From Desmodesmus armatus (lineage: Eukaryota; Chlorophyta; Chlorophyceae; Sphaeropleales; Scenedesmaceae): 64,000 nt of DNA. Below the pieces are notes generated by a model. That model saw only the letters and a list, made by a program, of their open reading frames with translations, was not told where the DNA came from and did not search any database. The translations under genes were made by a program, and so were the position numbers. This document shows, in pieces, positions 1-11,700 of the stretch (its first letter is position 1; each line of letters begins with the position of its first letter). Location: positions 1-64,000 of the forward strand of contig VIIQ02000078.1 of assembly GCA_007449985.2 (NCBI GenBank), read 5' to 3'.

Positions 1-1695
1 GCTGCTGCTGCTGCTGCTGTAGCCGATCCAGCCGAGTGCTGCATGCCCGTACTGCCCTCACACTAGGGCTGTGGTCGTCTGCTACAGCCAGAATGAGTGG
101 CAGTAGCAGCCCAAGGGTGGTGGGGGGTCTGTGAGGGCGGGAGGCTGTAGCTGCTGCACTAGCCAGGCCAGCTGTCGAGCTGCTAGGCAGCGTTGGAAGG
201 GGGTGGCCCAGTGTAGGACACTGCATAAAGCAAGAAGGGGGGGGTTGTCGGCACAGTGAAACAATTAGCGTTTGACCACCAGCGACGGTACCAACCGTTC
301 AGAGATGCATGGCACAGAGGGAAAAGAGTGTGTGGTGTGGTGGGGCTGTGTGTGTGTGTGTGTGTGATGTGGGGGGTGGGGGGTTAACAGCGAGGCCAGC
401 TGTCAAGCTGCTAGGCAGCACTCAGCTGAGCCGCTGGAAGGAGCTGGCCATCTGCAAGACACTAAACAAAGGGCGCAGCGGGTGAAGAAAGGAGGGGGGG
501 GGGTACCATCTTTCATAGGCAGCAGCACCCCAGCCTAGGATGCCTTGGCAATACCAGCAAAAGGCAAGTCGCGACTACGGTGTATTGCACGGTTTGACCC
601 TGCACCAGCCCTCTCATCTGCAATCTGTGCTCCCTCTACTGCGACGAGTGACCCTGCTCTGTTTCCAGCCTTGAGCGATTTCCCGTCATCATACTGCGAT
701 GCAGCCCGCATCAGCGAACTGCACACCCAGCACAGCAGAGTAGCAGCAGACAGACGATCGACAGACTTGGCAGGACCGCACAAGCCCGCGCAACTCCCAA
801 CCTCTAGCCTCCACTCGGATGACAGCAGGTCGTTACCCCTGCCGGCTTTGATCGCCGCACTCAGCGTCGTGAAGGGCCCGTCACAGAATCTGTGACAAAC
901 CTTCACAACTTGTGCAAGAGGACATGATTTTGGCATCCATGAACATCACATCTCGTCAGGGTTAGCAGTTCGGGCGCAAAATCACGAACGCCCTTTTGCA
1001 CGAAAAATGTGTTGTAGTGGGTCCCACAGCAGGGACAAGCCGTACTGTGGGGCGGGAGTGAGCCCGGGAGGCCAGGATGGCCAGGGCAAGACCAAACTGA
1101 CATGAGACAGCAGCCAGGTACTAAGCAAGGGCAGCAAGGGCAGCACAGGGGCACACAGAATCTCTGCAGCCCTCCTCACATGTTTGCAAGCTCTTCTAGA
1201 CATGAATTCTGGGGTTCTGGAAGGTGGATTCCCAGTGGGAAAGACCCTTCCTCACAGCAGGGACCTTCCGCAAGAGGGGGGGATATCAGGCACCTCCCAC
1301 AACCCCCAACCCTCAAGCATAACCCTGCAAACGGCGCACCCCAGGTCAACCCAACCCCCAACCCTCAAGCACAACCCTGCAAACGGCGCACCCCAAATCA
1401 ACCCAACTACGTGGCACCCTTCAACACCCATCCGTTGCTGGGTTCAGTTGCAACGTAGTTGCGTGCCGAAACCCTTGTAACACCTTCATTCATCCTTCAA
1501 CACCCTGCCACACTGAGTGCAACGACAAACACCACAACAACCCAACAGCACTCACCCATGTCCCCCTTCTCCTGCAGCCTCCTGTGTCTGTGCTGGGCCA
1601 GCAGTGTGTCACGCAGCACATCTAGCAGCAGCGGCAGCAAACCACACAGCACTTCCTGCTGCCGCTGCTGCTGCTGCTGCTGTTGCTGCTGCTGT

Positions 1696-1734
<39 letters not shown>

Positions 1735-2156
1735 GGTTTGCCAGCCGGGCCGCTGCCCATCGCTAGACTCTTCCCGACACTTTGACTGGCAACAGCATTG
1801 CTGATGATGGGTGAGCTTGTGCTGCGCAACAGCTGCTGCAGCAGCTGCTGTGCCTGCTGCTGACACCCCTGGCCACTCCAAGGGGTGGCCAACTGTAGCC
1901 CCTGCTGCACAATGCTGTCACTGAAACTGGCTAAGCTGACCTGGCAAGACAACACGTCCCCACAGCAGCTGCTGCTGCTGCTGTCTGGTGCATAAAGTGC
2001 CACAACCAGCAGCAGCAGTACAAGCTGTTTCTGTAGCTGCTGCTGCAGCTGTTGTTGTGCTGTAAGATTGGCTGTGTCTGCATCAGCTGGCAGTTCCTCA
2101 ATCTCCACAATGCCTTGGAAGTGGCGGGGCCTGCAGGTACCCAAGCAGCAGCAGCG

Positions 2157-2192
<36 letters not shown>

Positions 2193-5133
2193 GCAGCAGT
2201 ATCAGAGTAAGTAGCAAGAAATTGGTCAGCAGTAGGGCATCAGCAGCAGCCACCAGCAGGAAAAGAGGATGTGGCACTATGTGTAGGCAGGCGGAGTCAA
2301 TCAGTCAGTCCCTCAGTGAGTCTGCGCCCGCCGGCGTGATCATTATCATGAGTAAGTCAGTCAGTCAGTGTTCGTTACAAAGAGGCCTCAAGGACCCAGC
2401 CAACCCGATGCAAGCCCCGGGACCCAATTCATGTCCCACCCTTGTCAGTCAGTCAGTCAGTGTTCGTTACAAAGAGGCCTCAAGGACCCAGCCAACCCGA
2501 TGCAAGCCCGGGACCCAATCCATGTCCCGCCCTTGTCAGTCAGTCAGTCAGTGTTCGTTACAAAGAGGCCTCAAGGACCCAGCCAACCCGATGCAAGCCC
2601 CGGGACCCAATCCATGACCCGCCCTTGTAACTCAAGGCGCCACCAATCCTACTCAAGACAGCCCAACCACCTGTGACACACAAGCTGTGTTAGCAGGAAA
2701 CACGCACAAGGCATAAAGCGAACGGATGCGCGGCCAAGAACGCACATGCACATGCTGACGCAGACAAGCAGGCAGTGAAAGAGCTGACATGGCAATGCAA
2801 GCATGACTAGCAGACCCAACCTAAGCTTGCACATGCATCACTGCCCCCGCCCCGTCGGCTAACAGGGTAAAGCAACCAGAAACACCAAGCACAACAGGAG
2901 ACATGCAAGGCAGTCAACCATCAGGCAAGGCCGGAGAAGCACAGTGAACTCCCAACAGATCACTGTTCACCCGCAAAAAAGGGTGGTCAGGGGCCAGCTG
3001 GGGGAACCAAGACGCTGGAGCCACACGCAACACAACAAAATCCCTTGTCAGTCAGTCAGTCAGTGTTCGTTACAAAGAGGCCTCAAGGACCCAGCCAACC
3101 CGATGCAAGCCCCGGGACCCAATCCATGTCCCGCCCTTGTAACTCAAGGCGCCACCAATGTGCAGAGGTAACTTGGCTGCAGCAAAACAGCTTGATAGCA
3201 TCTGCTCTTGAGGACAGAAGCTGACAGGGGATGTAGCTCAAATGGTAGGGCGCCCGCTTAGCATGCGGGAGGCAGGGGGATCGATGCCCTCCATCTCCAA
3301 ACACAGCCAGCAGCAGCCTCAGCAAGCCTTAGTGCAGGATACTCCCGTGGAGGGTGCATGGCAATGACACTCCACTCTTACGGCAAGGCCCCGTACTGCA
3401 GAAAATGGCAACTTGCCTAAACCAGGGCCCAAGGTGTCAGCATTGCAGCAACAATGCCTTTGGCAACATCTCACAAGTCATTTGTGTCAAAGATACTTGA
3501 AAGTTAGCTGGTTGGCGTTGAGGGTTTCGTTGTGATTGCCACCAGTTACTGGATGTTCTGTATTGCCACCCCGTGATCCTTCAACCGCTACATACCGCTA
3601 CACACCACTACGGTTGACCACACCCCACCACCTGCCACAAATAAAACTGGTAGCAAGTCCCCTGGCTTGTTTGTCCAGCTTTACTTACTCTGCCCATGGT
3701 CGTCTGCCTCTTCTGCTGCTGCTGCTGCTGCTGCTTCCGCTGCTGCTGCTACTGCTACTGCTGCTGGGGGTGGTGATGGTGGTGGTGCATCCTGCTGTTC
3801 AGCACCTGTTGGGGGCCTTAGGCCCTCGCGGCGCTGGCAGCGCACCTTACTGCACCCAACTACCACCTGTTACACCTCATGCCACATGTGGCCCTGAACA
3901 GGGCAGCAGCCTCACAAGTTCAAACCCTGGCCCACTCACTTGTTGTGCTGCCAAGGGTCATCTGCTGCTGCTGCTGCATCCTGCTGTGAGCACTTACGGG
4001 AATTGGTAGGCTCTCACGGGGCCGACAGCACAATGATTTGCTGCACCCCACTACCACCACTACACCACATGCCGCATGTGGCCCTGAACAGGCCAGCACC
4101 CTCACAAATCCCAACCCTGGCCCACTCACTTGTTGTGCTGCCGAGGGTCATCTGCTGCTACTGCTGCTGCTGCTGCATCCTGCTGTTGAGCACTTCAGGG
4201 AGTCGGTAGGTTCTCACCGGGCCGACAGCACAATAAATTGCTGCACCCCACTACCACCTGCTACACCTCATATCGCATGTGGGACCCCAAACAGGCCAAC
4301 GCCCTCACAAGTCCTGACCTTCCCCACTCACTTGTTGCGCTGCCGACGGTCATCTGCTGCTGCTGCTGCAGCTGCATCCTCCTGTTCAGCACCTGTGGAA
4401 ACCTCCAGGCTCTCGAAGAGTCCCACCAGCAGTGTCAGCAGCTGCAGCTGTGCTGCGGCAATCAGCTGCTGCTGCTCCCCTGCACATGCACAGATACAGT
4501 CTCATCATCAAAAGTGCCTCTGCTGTTGTGACTTTATGCAGCATTTACACAACTGAGACATGCAGTTACTCCCCCCCCCCTGATCCCTCGCGCAAGGGGC
4601 TGAAAGTAATTCCTGTTGCTAAACATCAACAAGTGTTGAGTGTCAATTCTACTGGACTGGTAGTGTGTCAAGCTTTTTTCTTTTGCTCAATTTCACAGCA
4701 GCCCTGCCGTCTAACGAGCACCTGCTGCCTCTCTACCTGCTAGCTCAAGGCCTTCAGGGGGATCGCAGGGTGCTCCACTCAAGCCACAGTACAGGTCAGT
4801 GGGTGGCTGCAGCAGCTGCTGTGCCAGTGCCTCCAAGCACCCTACTGCTGCCAGGCATGCCTGCAGCTCCCCAGGGGACTCGGTGACACGCTCTATACGC
4901 AGCTTCCGTTGCTGCTGCTGCTGCTGCTGTAGTGGTGCGTCTTTCAGTGCTGCTGCTGCATGTCTGAGTGCAGCCAGGTGAGCGTCTGCTGTAGAGGGGG
5001 GTGAGACAGACCCTGGGGTGCCCTGCTGACTTTGCAGCAGCTGCTGTAGCTGCTGCAGCTGGTTTATGTACTGTGGGTCTCTTTTTAGAGGAGCATCAGC
5101 CTCAGAGAGGGTTGCAAATTGAGCATTGACCAT
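1..5133 (-). CDS. Q-rich helical-repeat (HEAT/ARM-like) protein, 5' part; gene continues beyond the left edge
   Basis: Minus-strand gene reconstructed by joining open segments at GT-AG sites. Exon A is 5133-4737 (ATG at 5133, MVNAQFATLSEAD), exon B 4479-4332, exon C 2130-1556, and a further exon lies about 220-1. Phases A to B (1) and B to C (2) agree, and joining B to C gives RQRNK-PRHFQGIVEIEEL. The phase from C to the last exon does not fit, so at least one exon between them is probably missing; an open segment at about 895-545 is a candidate. The protein is rich in Leu, Gln and Ala and has polyQ runs (exon A about residue 75; exon C about 1670-1735). The last segment (LLLPLILAVADDHSPSVRAV) reads like one helix-turn-helix HEAT unit. 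A TTI2-like HEAT protein is possible, but I cannot recognise the family. The exon structure is fairly sure; the function is not. Confidence 0.55.
1298..1405. repeat. Tandem duplication, about 50 bp unit, two copies
   Basis: The block starting ccaaccctcaagca and ending cggcgcaccccaggtcaacc occurs twice in succession. It lies in the presumed intron of the HEAT-like gene. No coding function is apparent. Confidence 0.7.
1425..1500. repeat. Dispersed repeat, inverted partner of 35205-35275
   Basis: The sequence around gggttcagttgcaacgtagt, followed by aaccttgtaacaccttcattcat-like sequence, matches the reverse complement of 35205-35275, including the GAATGAATGAATG end. Two copies 34 kb apart suggest a dispersed family. 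Confidence 0.6.
2139..2202. repeat. CAG/CAA trinucleotide repeat
   Basis: About 20 CAG units with some CGG and CAA interruptions lie just upstream (in gene sense) of exon C of the minus-strand Q-rich gene. Confidence 0.8.
2345..2645. repeat. Three tandem copies of a 91-92 bp (CAGT)n-headed repeat
   Basis: Each unit starts with a short CAGT array, then gttcgttacaaagaggcctc, and ends near gcccttgt. The landmark ttcgttac falls at 2371, 2463 and 2554, giving a period of 91-92 bp. A fourth copy is at 3045-3160 and a diverged one at 35085-35190. All five share the order CAGT-like head, body, and a tail like aactcaaggcgccacc. Confidence 0.85.
3045..3160. repeat. Fourth copy of the CAGT-headed dispersed repeat
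   Basis: Nearly identical to the units at 2345-2645, including the cagtcagtcagt head and the aactcaaggcgccaccaat tail. It lies 67 bp before the tRNA-Ala gene. Confidence 0.85.
3227..3299 (+). tRNA. trnA-AGC: tRNA-Ala (anticodon AGC)
   Basis: A full 73-nt cloverleaf can be drawn. The acceptor GGGGATG pairs with CATCTCC and contains the G3:U70 wobble that is the identity element for alanyl-tRNA synthetase. The discriminator is A. The D arm is GCTC/GGGC, and the anticodon arm CCCGC-TTAGCAT-GCGGG carries anticodon AGC. The T arm is GGGGG-ATCGATG-CCCTC. No intron and no encoded CCA. T54 is replaced by A, which the B box tolerates. The gene lies within an intron of the minus-strand HEAT-like gene, on the opposite strand. 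A slightly decayed copy cannot be excluded. Confidence 0.88.
3670..4225 (-). pseudogene. Three degenerate tandem copies of exon B (3' end and donor) of the HEAT-like gene
   Basis: On the minus strand, segments at about 4120-4220, 3930-4010 and 3680-3800 repeat the exon B sequence encoding GAEQ-D-(A)n-DD-R/H-Q, followed by AACAAGTGAGTGGG-like donors. The first two have stops or lost phase. The third is expanded by CAG/CAC repeats and ends in a stop. The true exon B (4479-4332) is the only copy that joins exons A and C in frame. Confidence 0.65.
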
Positions 5134-5788
5134 GCTGCCTGACAGTGGTGACTAATGATGAGTGCAGGGACTAGTGGCGTGCTGCTGCACTGCTGAACAT
5201 GATGTTGCTTTAGAGGATATAAGCATGGTGTGATATGATTGGCCTTGGCAGTCACAGACACCACTTGCGAAAGTAAAGTTGCCAGATCACATTACTGAGA
5301 CCTGAGACCCAGCAAGGATGACATCGCCAGGGGCTCGATAAGTCGTTCTCGGCTGCAGCTTCAGCTTTGGGATGAATTAGCATGCGTTGAAAGGGGTGTA
5401 GAGGCCGTGGCTGCGTGTGTGTTGCGTGGAACTGAACTTTATCTAGTAGGACGTCTACTCTTGTGAGCAAGGCATCATCTAGTTGTGCCAGGTGTGTTTG
5501 TTAGGTTCCCGCACACTCAACCTACTTGCCTAGCGACAGCCTTACTGCTGACGGTTCCACTGCATCAGACAGCAACCAAGGCGCAGCGTACAGGCCCGCA
5601 CCCTGGCTGCCTCTTTCACACGTGCAAAACAGTCACATCATAGAGGCGACCACAGTTCTGGCTGCTGCTGCAGTGATCGGTGCTTTGCACACCCAGCCCA
5701 GGTGCAGTGTGTCAGCTGGGCAGCTGAAGCTTGGGTGCCCACCGTGTGACCTTGCCTTGTTTGTGTTTCTATGTGCGCAGCCTTCAAG
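5134..5788. promoter_or_regulatory. Divergent intergenic region between the HEAT-like gene and STRAP
   Basis: A 655 bp spacer between two head-to-head start codons (5133 minus, 5789 plus). It must hold both promoters and 5' UTRs, but no TATA box or other element stands out. The first exon of STRAP is preceded by tgtgcgcag, so a 5' UTR intron is possible. Confidence 0.4.
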
Positions 5789-8700
5789 ATGATGCCCAGG
5801 AAGCAACAGCAGCCTATCGTATGGTAAGAGCAGACATGTGGAGCCCAACAGGCTGGTCTGTGTTGCCGCAGCGGCTGTGTACTGCTGACATCTGCAGTGG
5901 CCAAAAACCATGTGATCAACAGCTCAGCGCAGGCGATCAATCAACGCTTTCAACATGTGATACCACAGCTTACTTGATACCCGTGTGCTGCACTTGTTCA
6001 TCACCTGTTGCTGCAGCCACGGCCACTCCCGCCCTATTGTGGAGGTGAACTATAGGTATGTGTCTCTGCTGACCTTGGTGGTGGTTGTCTGGGTTTTGCC
6101 GCAGCACCAGCAGCAGCAGCAGCAGCAGCACTGCAGCTGTGCATAGAAAAACCAGCATAGCTGGTGGTGCTTGTTGTAGCTCTTGCAGCAGCAGCGGCAC
6201 TGCAGCTGCGCACAGCAGCTCAGCACAGCCACCCATGACAGATTTGCGAAACATTTTCACCTTTTCACACTTGGGGCATGATGATGGCGAGCCACGCAGC
6301 AAGTGCTCACCGAGCACCACTGCACAGCATGCCCAGCAGCTGCAAGCAAACCCCCATGCGCAGGATCAAAGTGCCAACATGCTGATGCATCCTGGCTTCC
6401 TGGTTTTAGAGTGTGTTGCGTACACCCCCTGCTGGACGGAACACTGCCACCTCCTGTGCTGACATGTTGGGCCTGCTGTGCTGACATGCCATGCTGACCC
6501 CATATGCTGTGCTGTGCTGTGTCCTGCAGTAACACAACGACTGACGGTTACTTCCTAGTGAGTGCTAGCAAGGATGGACAGCCCATGCTGCGGTCTGGAG
6601 TGAATGGAGACTGGATCGGAACCTTCCTGGGACACAAGGTGGGTGCAAGGCTGTGGGTGTGAGTGGCAAAGGTTTGCCTTCAGGCCTACGGGGCGGTGCA
6701 GAGGGTCCGTGGTTTTCCTGCAGTTGCTTGAGATGTGACGCAGTTGGTACAGGGGACTGCGACTTAGATCGACTTCATTGCGAGATGGGGAAGCAATGTG
6801 TTTGCCTACAGGACTTTGCCTACAGGTCTTTACCGCAGATTGCATTGGATGTCGTCCTCTTTCTGTGTCCATGTCCTGCCCCTCTCCTCCTCTCTCTGTA
6901 TGTTACTGTATGTGGGCACATGTCACAAACAACTGGGGGCTCAGGGGACCATGTGGGGGGGGGGGGGGGGCTTGTCGGTGGTGCGCTGTTCAGACTGCTG
7001 CGCCACGTGGCGGTCACATGCCCCACCAAGACCACTGTGACGTTTATGCCAGTGTGGATGTCCTGCCCTGGGCGGTTTGGTGTTTGTGCTGACCCATGTG
7101 CTGTCTGTTTGGTGTGGCTAACCAGGGGTCCATGCCCCGCCCTGCATGCCAAGCGGGAAGGCATAGTTATGACATGTGACACCTCTGCATCCCCCATTGA
7201 GACATTCTATTCTCCTGGCGCGTCGGCGGGTCAGGCAGGACACACGCTGTGGGGATGGTGTAGTAAAGCTCTTGCGCATTGGCTTCACGCACAATGTATG
7301 GATGCTGTGCACAAGAGGGCCGCCACCCTGTTCCTGCTGGTGTAGATGTCCTGCCGGTATAGACGTCACGACATGCACAACTGCACGCCTCGCGGCAGGG
7401 CAAAGCTATGACATGTGACACCTCTTCACCTCCCCATTTTACATCATATCCTCCTGACACTTGGGCGGGTCAGGCAGGACAACCGCTGTGGGAATGTTGC
7501 AGCAACGTTCTTGCGTCCACTCTTCTTAGTACAATGAAACTGTGCGCAAGAAGGTCGCTGCACTGTTTCTCCTGCAGTAGATATCCTGCCGGTGACCTGC
7601 AGTAGATATCCTGCCGGTGAAGATGTCCTGCCATGCACAACTGCGTCATGCGGGAAGGCAAAGCTATGGCCCGTCACACCTCTTCACCTGAACTCCTCCC
7701 CCAGCACGTCAGCGCTGACATTGGTGACACTGGGTGCTGTTGGCAGCGCCAGACACCTCCCCATTTCTACATTCTATTCCCTCGTTGCCTGAGTGGGTCA
7801 GGCAGGACAAATGCTGGGGGGACGGTGCAGTGCTCTCTTGTGCACAGCCGCTATGTGCAATGGATGGATGCTGTGCACAAGCAGGCCTCCGCGCTGTTCC
7901 TCGTGGTGTAGATGTCCTGCCATGCACAATGGGCCCGTATTCCGGTAGTGCCAGCATGTCCTGGGATGTGCCCAGGACGGGGGCCCCTAAAACTGCATGT
8001 GTTGGTACCAGACAATATGTGTGCCATGACATGTAACACCCCCTCCCTTCATGTTTTGCTTTCTGTTCTTTCAACGCGGAGGCAACCAGGCAGGACAGCT
8101 GCTGTAGGGGTGGTGCGGCAACGCTCTTGCGCAGCATCTGAACAGTAGAGTTGATGATGTGTGCAAGAGGGCCGCTGCACTGTTCCTGCTGGTTGGATGT
8201 CCTGCCGGTGCTGATGGTCTGCCATGCACTTCACACCGAGCGGGAAGGCAAAGCTATGACGTGTGACACCTCTTCATCTCCCCATCGGTACATCTATTCC
8301 CTGACGCGTGAGTGGGTCAGGCAGGACAACCGCAGTGGGGATGGTGCAGTAACCTCTGCGGACCGCCTTCAACGACAATGGATGCTGTGTGCAAGAGGGC
8401 CGCTGCGCTGTTCTTGCTGTTGTATGTCCTGCCGCTATGGATGTCCTTCCATTCACAATTTGCCCGTATGTTGTTAGTGCCAGCATGTGCGGGGATGTGC
8501 CTAGGTTGAGCGCAAGCCCCAATCTCGCATGTGTTGGACCAAGCAACCTATGTGTGATGTGCCACCTCTCCCACTCTCAACTTCAAATGTGGGCCATTTG
8601 GCGGGAGGGGGGAACAGTGCCTCTACTTTTTGCCAGCTCTAGCACTGTCTGTGTGAAAGCCTGTACGGCTGCTGCTGGTGCGCATGTCGTGTCCCAGGCA

Positions 8701-11700
8701 AGGCTCGGGCTGAGTGTGTGGGGGTGTAAGCCGCGGCATGCTTTTTGCCGGCATATGCCTGGAGGGTGTGCGCGGGGGGGTGGGGGGGGCTGCATATGGT
8801 GCTGACAGGCAACGAATCAGCTAGCTGTGTGGTGTCTCTCCCTTCTGTTCACTGTGGTGTGTGCCATAGGGCAGGACCCATAGGTGGGAACAAAGCCGTG
8901 TCATCCTGGTGAGCATCTGACGCCCTCCAGGAGGTCACTGCGCTGTTCCTGCTTATGTGGATGGCCTGCCTTTGGCAATTGGCCTTTGTTGTGGAGTCTG
9001 GCATGTGTCTTGTGTGTCGGCAAGCTGCCTAGTCCGGGCCAGTACCCCGCCGGCATGCCACACTGGCAGGCCAGTCTGTGGTGTTGGCAGCCGCAACATG
9101 CTGGTGGGAACATTGCCGTGATCATCTTGGTTGGGCTGCTGCAGCTCTGCAGGAGGTCACGTGGCTGTTCCTGCCTGTGTGGATGGCGAACCCTGGGCAT
9201 GCTGCCATCAGCGTGACTTGTTCCCAGTGCCGGCATGTGGCTTGGCTGCAGGCGGGCTGCTTAGCAGGGGCCAGCTCCCCGCATGCATGCCATCATGGCA
9301 CCCCCCCCCCTCAACATGGTTGGGATCAAAAGGAGACAGCGGGTTGTCTGACCTCTCCCCTCAATATTCTGAGCTGTCTGAGCCACTGGGCAGGGCACTA
9401 CTGTTGGGCAACGCCCAATGAATTTCCTCCACTGCCTCCTCCAACTTTAGTTGGAGGAGGCCTGGGAGAAGACTGCTTAGTTCCTGCTGGTGGATGGCCT
9501 GCCCTACATTGGCACAGTTTGTGTGGTTGCACGGAGTGTGTTGGTTCAATTTGTGTGCTGGCGCGTGCTCGGCAGGGACTATCATCCTCTCCCGCCTGAC
9601 ATGGCTGCCCTTTCCTTTTTACTCCCCTTACATTCAATAACGAATCTCACCACCCATTTGGCTGGTGACTGTACCCCTGTCAAGTTTCAAGTCGCACGTT
9701 TCAACAGCGCATGTGCAGTTGTGTGCACCCATAATGCTTCACCCCGTATCGAGTAGCTGCATCCCCCCCCCCCCCCACCGTTCCCAGGTTGCTGTGTGGC
9801 CGTGCGGGCTGATTCCTTGGGCACACTGCCATTCATATGCTATATGTGCACCCATAGATTCCTCACCGCATGTTTCACATGTTGTCCGGCACCTCCCCCC
9901 CCCCCCCCCCCCCCCCCCCCCGGGCAGGGTGCTGTGTGGTCGTGTGTGCTGGACCCCACCGTCACGATTGCAGCCACTGGCTCGGCAGACTTCAGCGCCA
10001 AGATTCTGGGATGCTCTGACTGGCCTAATTATGTGCCGCTGTGCGCACCTATGAATGCTTGACCACGCCTTCACCTTATTGCATGTTTTTCGTCTCTCCC
10101 CCTTCTGCTGTCCCTAGGGTGCTGTGTGGTCGTGTGTGCTGGACCCCACCGCCACGGTTGCAGCCACAGGATCGGCAGACTTCAGTGCCAAGATCTGGGA
10201 TGCACTGACTGGCCTGGAGAAGGCCACGCTGCAGCACAAACACATCGTCCGGACCTGCTGCTTCTCGCCCGACAGCACAAAACTGGTGACAGGAGGTGAG
10301 GAAGCAGCTGTTGAGGCGGTTTCATTGCGAGGTTTTTTGCCCTGCGGTAGGGCAGCCACTGAGTTGGCGAAAGTGGTCCAGGTTTTAGGAGGGAAAGTGT
10401 TCCGGCTGTGTCATTTGGCCCAGATAGTCAACTGCCGCACACCTGAAAAGGCAGGCAGCACCCTGCTGGTCACCTCCACAAACCCCTCCTCTGGGTTGCC
10501 CCTAAGGCCTGGCTCTCAGCCACTTCTTGGTCCCCTCCTTGCACCTCGCCTGCTGCGCCCCGTAGGCCAAGAGAAGCTGCTGCGGCAGTTTGAGGTGGAG
10601 CGGCTGGACGCAGCTCCTGTGGAGATGCAGGGCTCTGTGGGCAACATCCGCGGCGCCCTGTTTGCCGGGCCAGGCGGCATGCAGCTGGTGACCTCAACCT
10701 CGGACATACCGGGACTGCTGGTGTGGGACATGCGCAGCGGCAAGGTCGAGCGGCAGCTGTCAACGGAGGGGGCCGTGGGGTCCATGGACGTGAGTGACTG
10801 TTTATTGGGTTTTGGGTGGTGGTGGTGGTGGTGGTGGTGGTGGTGGTGGGGGGGGGGGCAAGGGGGGGGGGGCACAGGGGTGTGCGCAGCGGAAAGGTGG
10901 AGCGGCAGCTGACAACGGAAGGGGTCGTGGGGTCCATGGATGTGAGTTGCTGTGAGGGTGGGCTGGGGTTGTGAGAAGAAAGAGCGCGTGGGGGGGGGGG
11001 GTAGCTGGGGCGAGTGCAACGGTCAGGTTGGTGGCAGGTCATGGGGGAGGGCCCCGTGGGGTCCCTGGATGTAAGTGACTATTTGTAGGTTTTGGGGAGG
11101 GGGAACAGGTGCATAGCAGGGGTGTGCGCAGCGACAAGGTGGAGCGGCAGCTCACAACGGAGGGGGCTGTGGGGTCCAAAGATGTCAGTGGCTGTGACTG
11201 TAAGCTGGGTTGAATGAGGGCTATGGGGACAGCTGGCAGGTGGAGCGGCAGCTCACGACGGAGGGGGCTGTGGGGTCTATGGATGTGAGTGACTGTGACT
11301 GTAGGCTGGGGCTTGCAGAGGGGGGGGGCAGGATAAGGGGTCGTTTTGTCTTGGTGTTGGGCTTACCTGCTGCTTCGATGGCACATGCAACAGTTACCTG
11401 TACATGTGCTTGCTGTGTTGCGCATGTGCCTGTGGCCAATGCATAGTCGCCGCTGTTGGCCATCACCCACAGCATTCTGTGCGTGTGTGATCAGCATTGA
11501 ACTGCACATCTCCTTTCCCCAGCACTAAAGCCAGTTGCAGCCACTTAGCTCGAGGGCGCAAGTATGTTTGTGCCGGACACAGCGGGGGGGGGGGGGGTAG
11601 TGGACCGATTGGTGTGCTGGTTGTCCAAACTGCTGCCACCTTGTCCAGGACCATTGGGTGTAGATGATGGATCCTGGCAGCAGTCGGGATCCTGCATCTA

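Noticed and set aside
1459..1881. Open frames on both strands rich in Cys or Ala
   Set aside because: They are other frames of the CAG-repeat exon C on the minus strand; only the polyQ frame joins exons A and B.
10470..11042. 190-aa minus-strand frame with a His run
   Set aside because: Antisense of STRAP exon 5 and the GGT repeat; the plus strand carries the conserved WD40 sequence.
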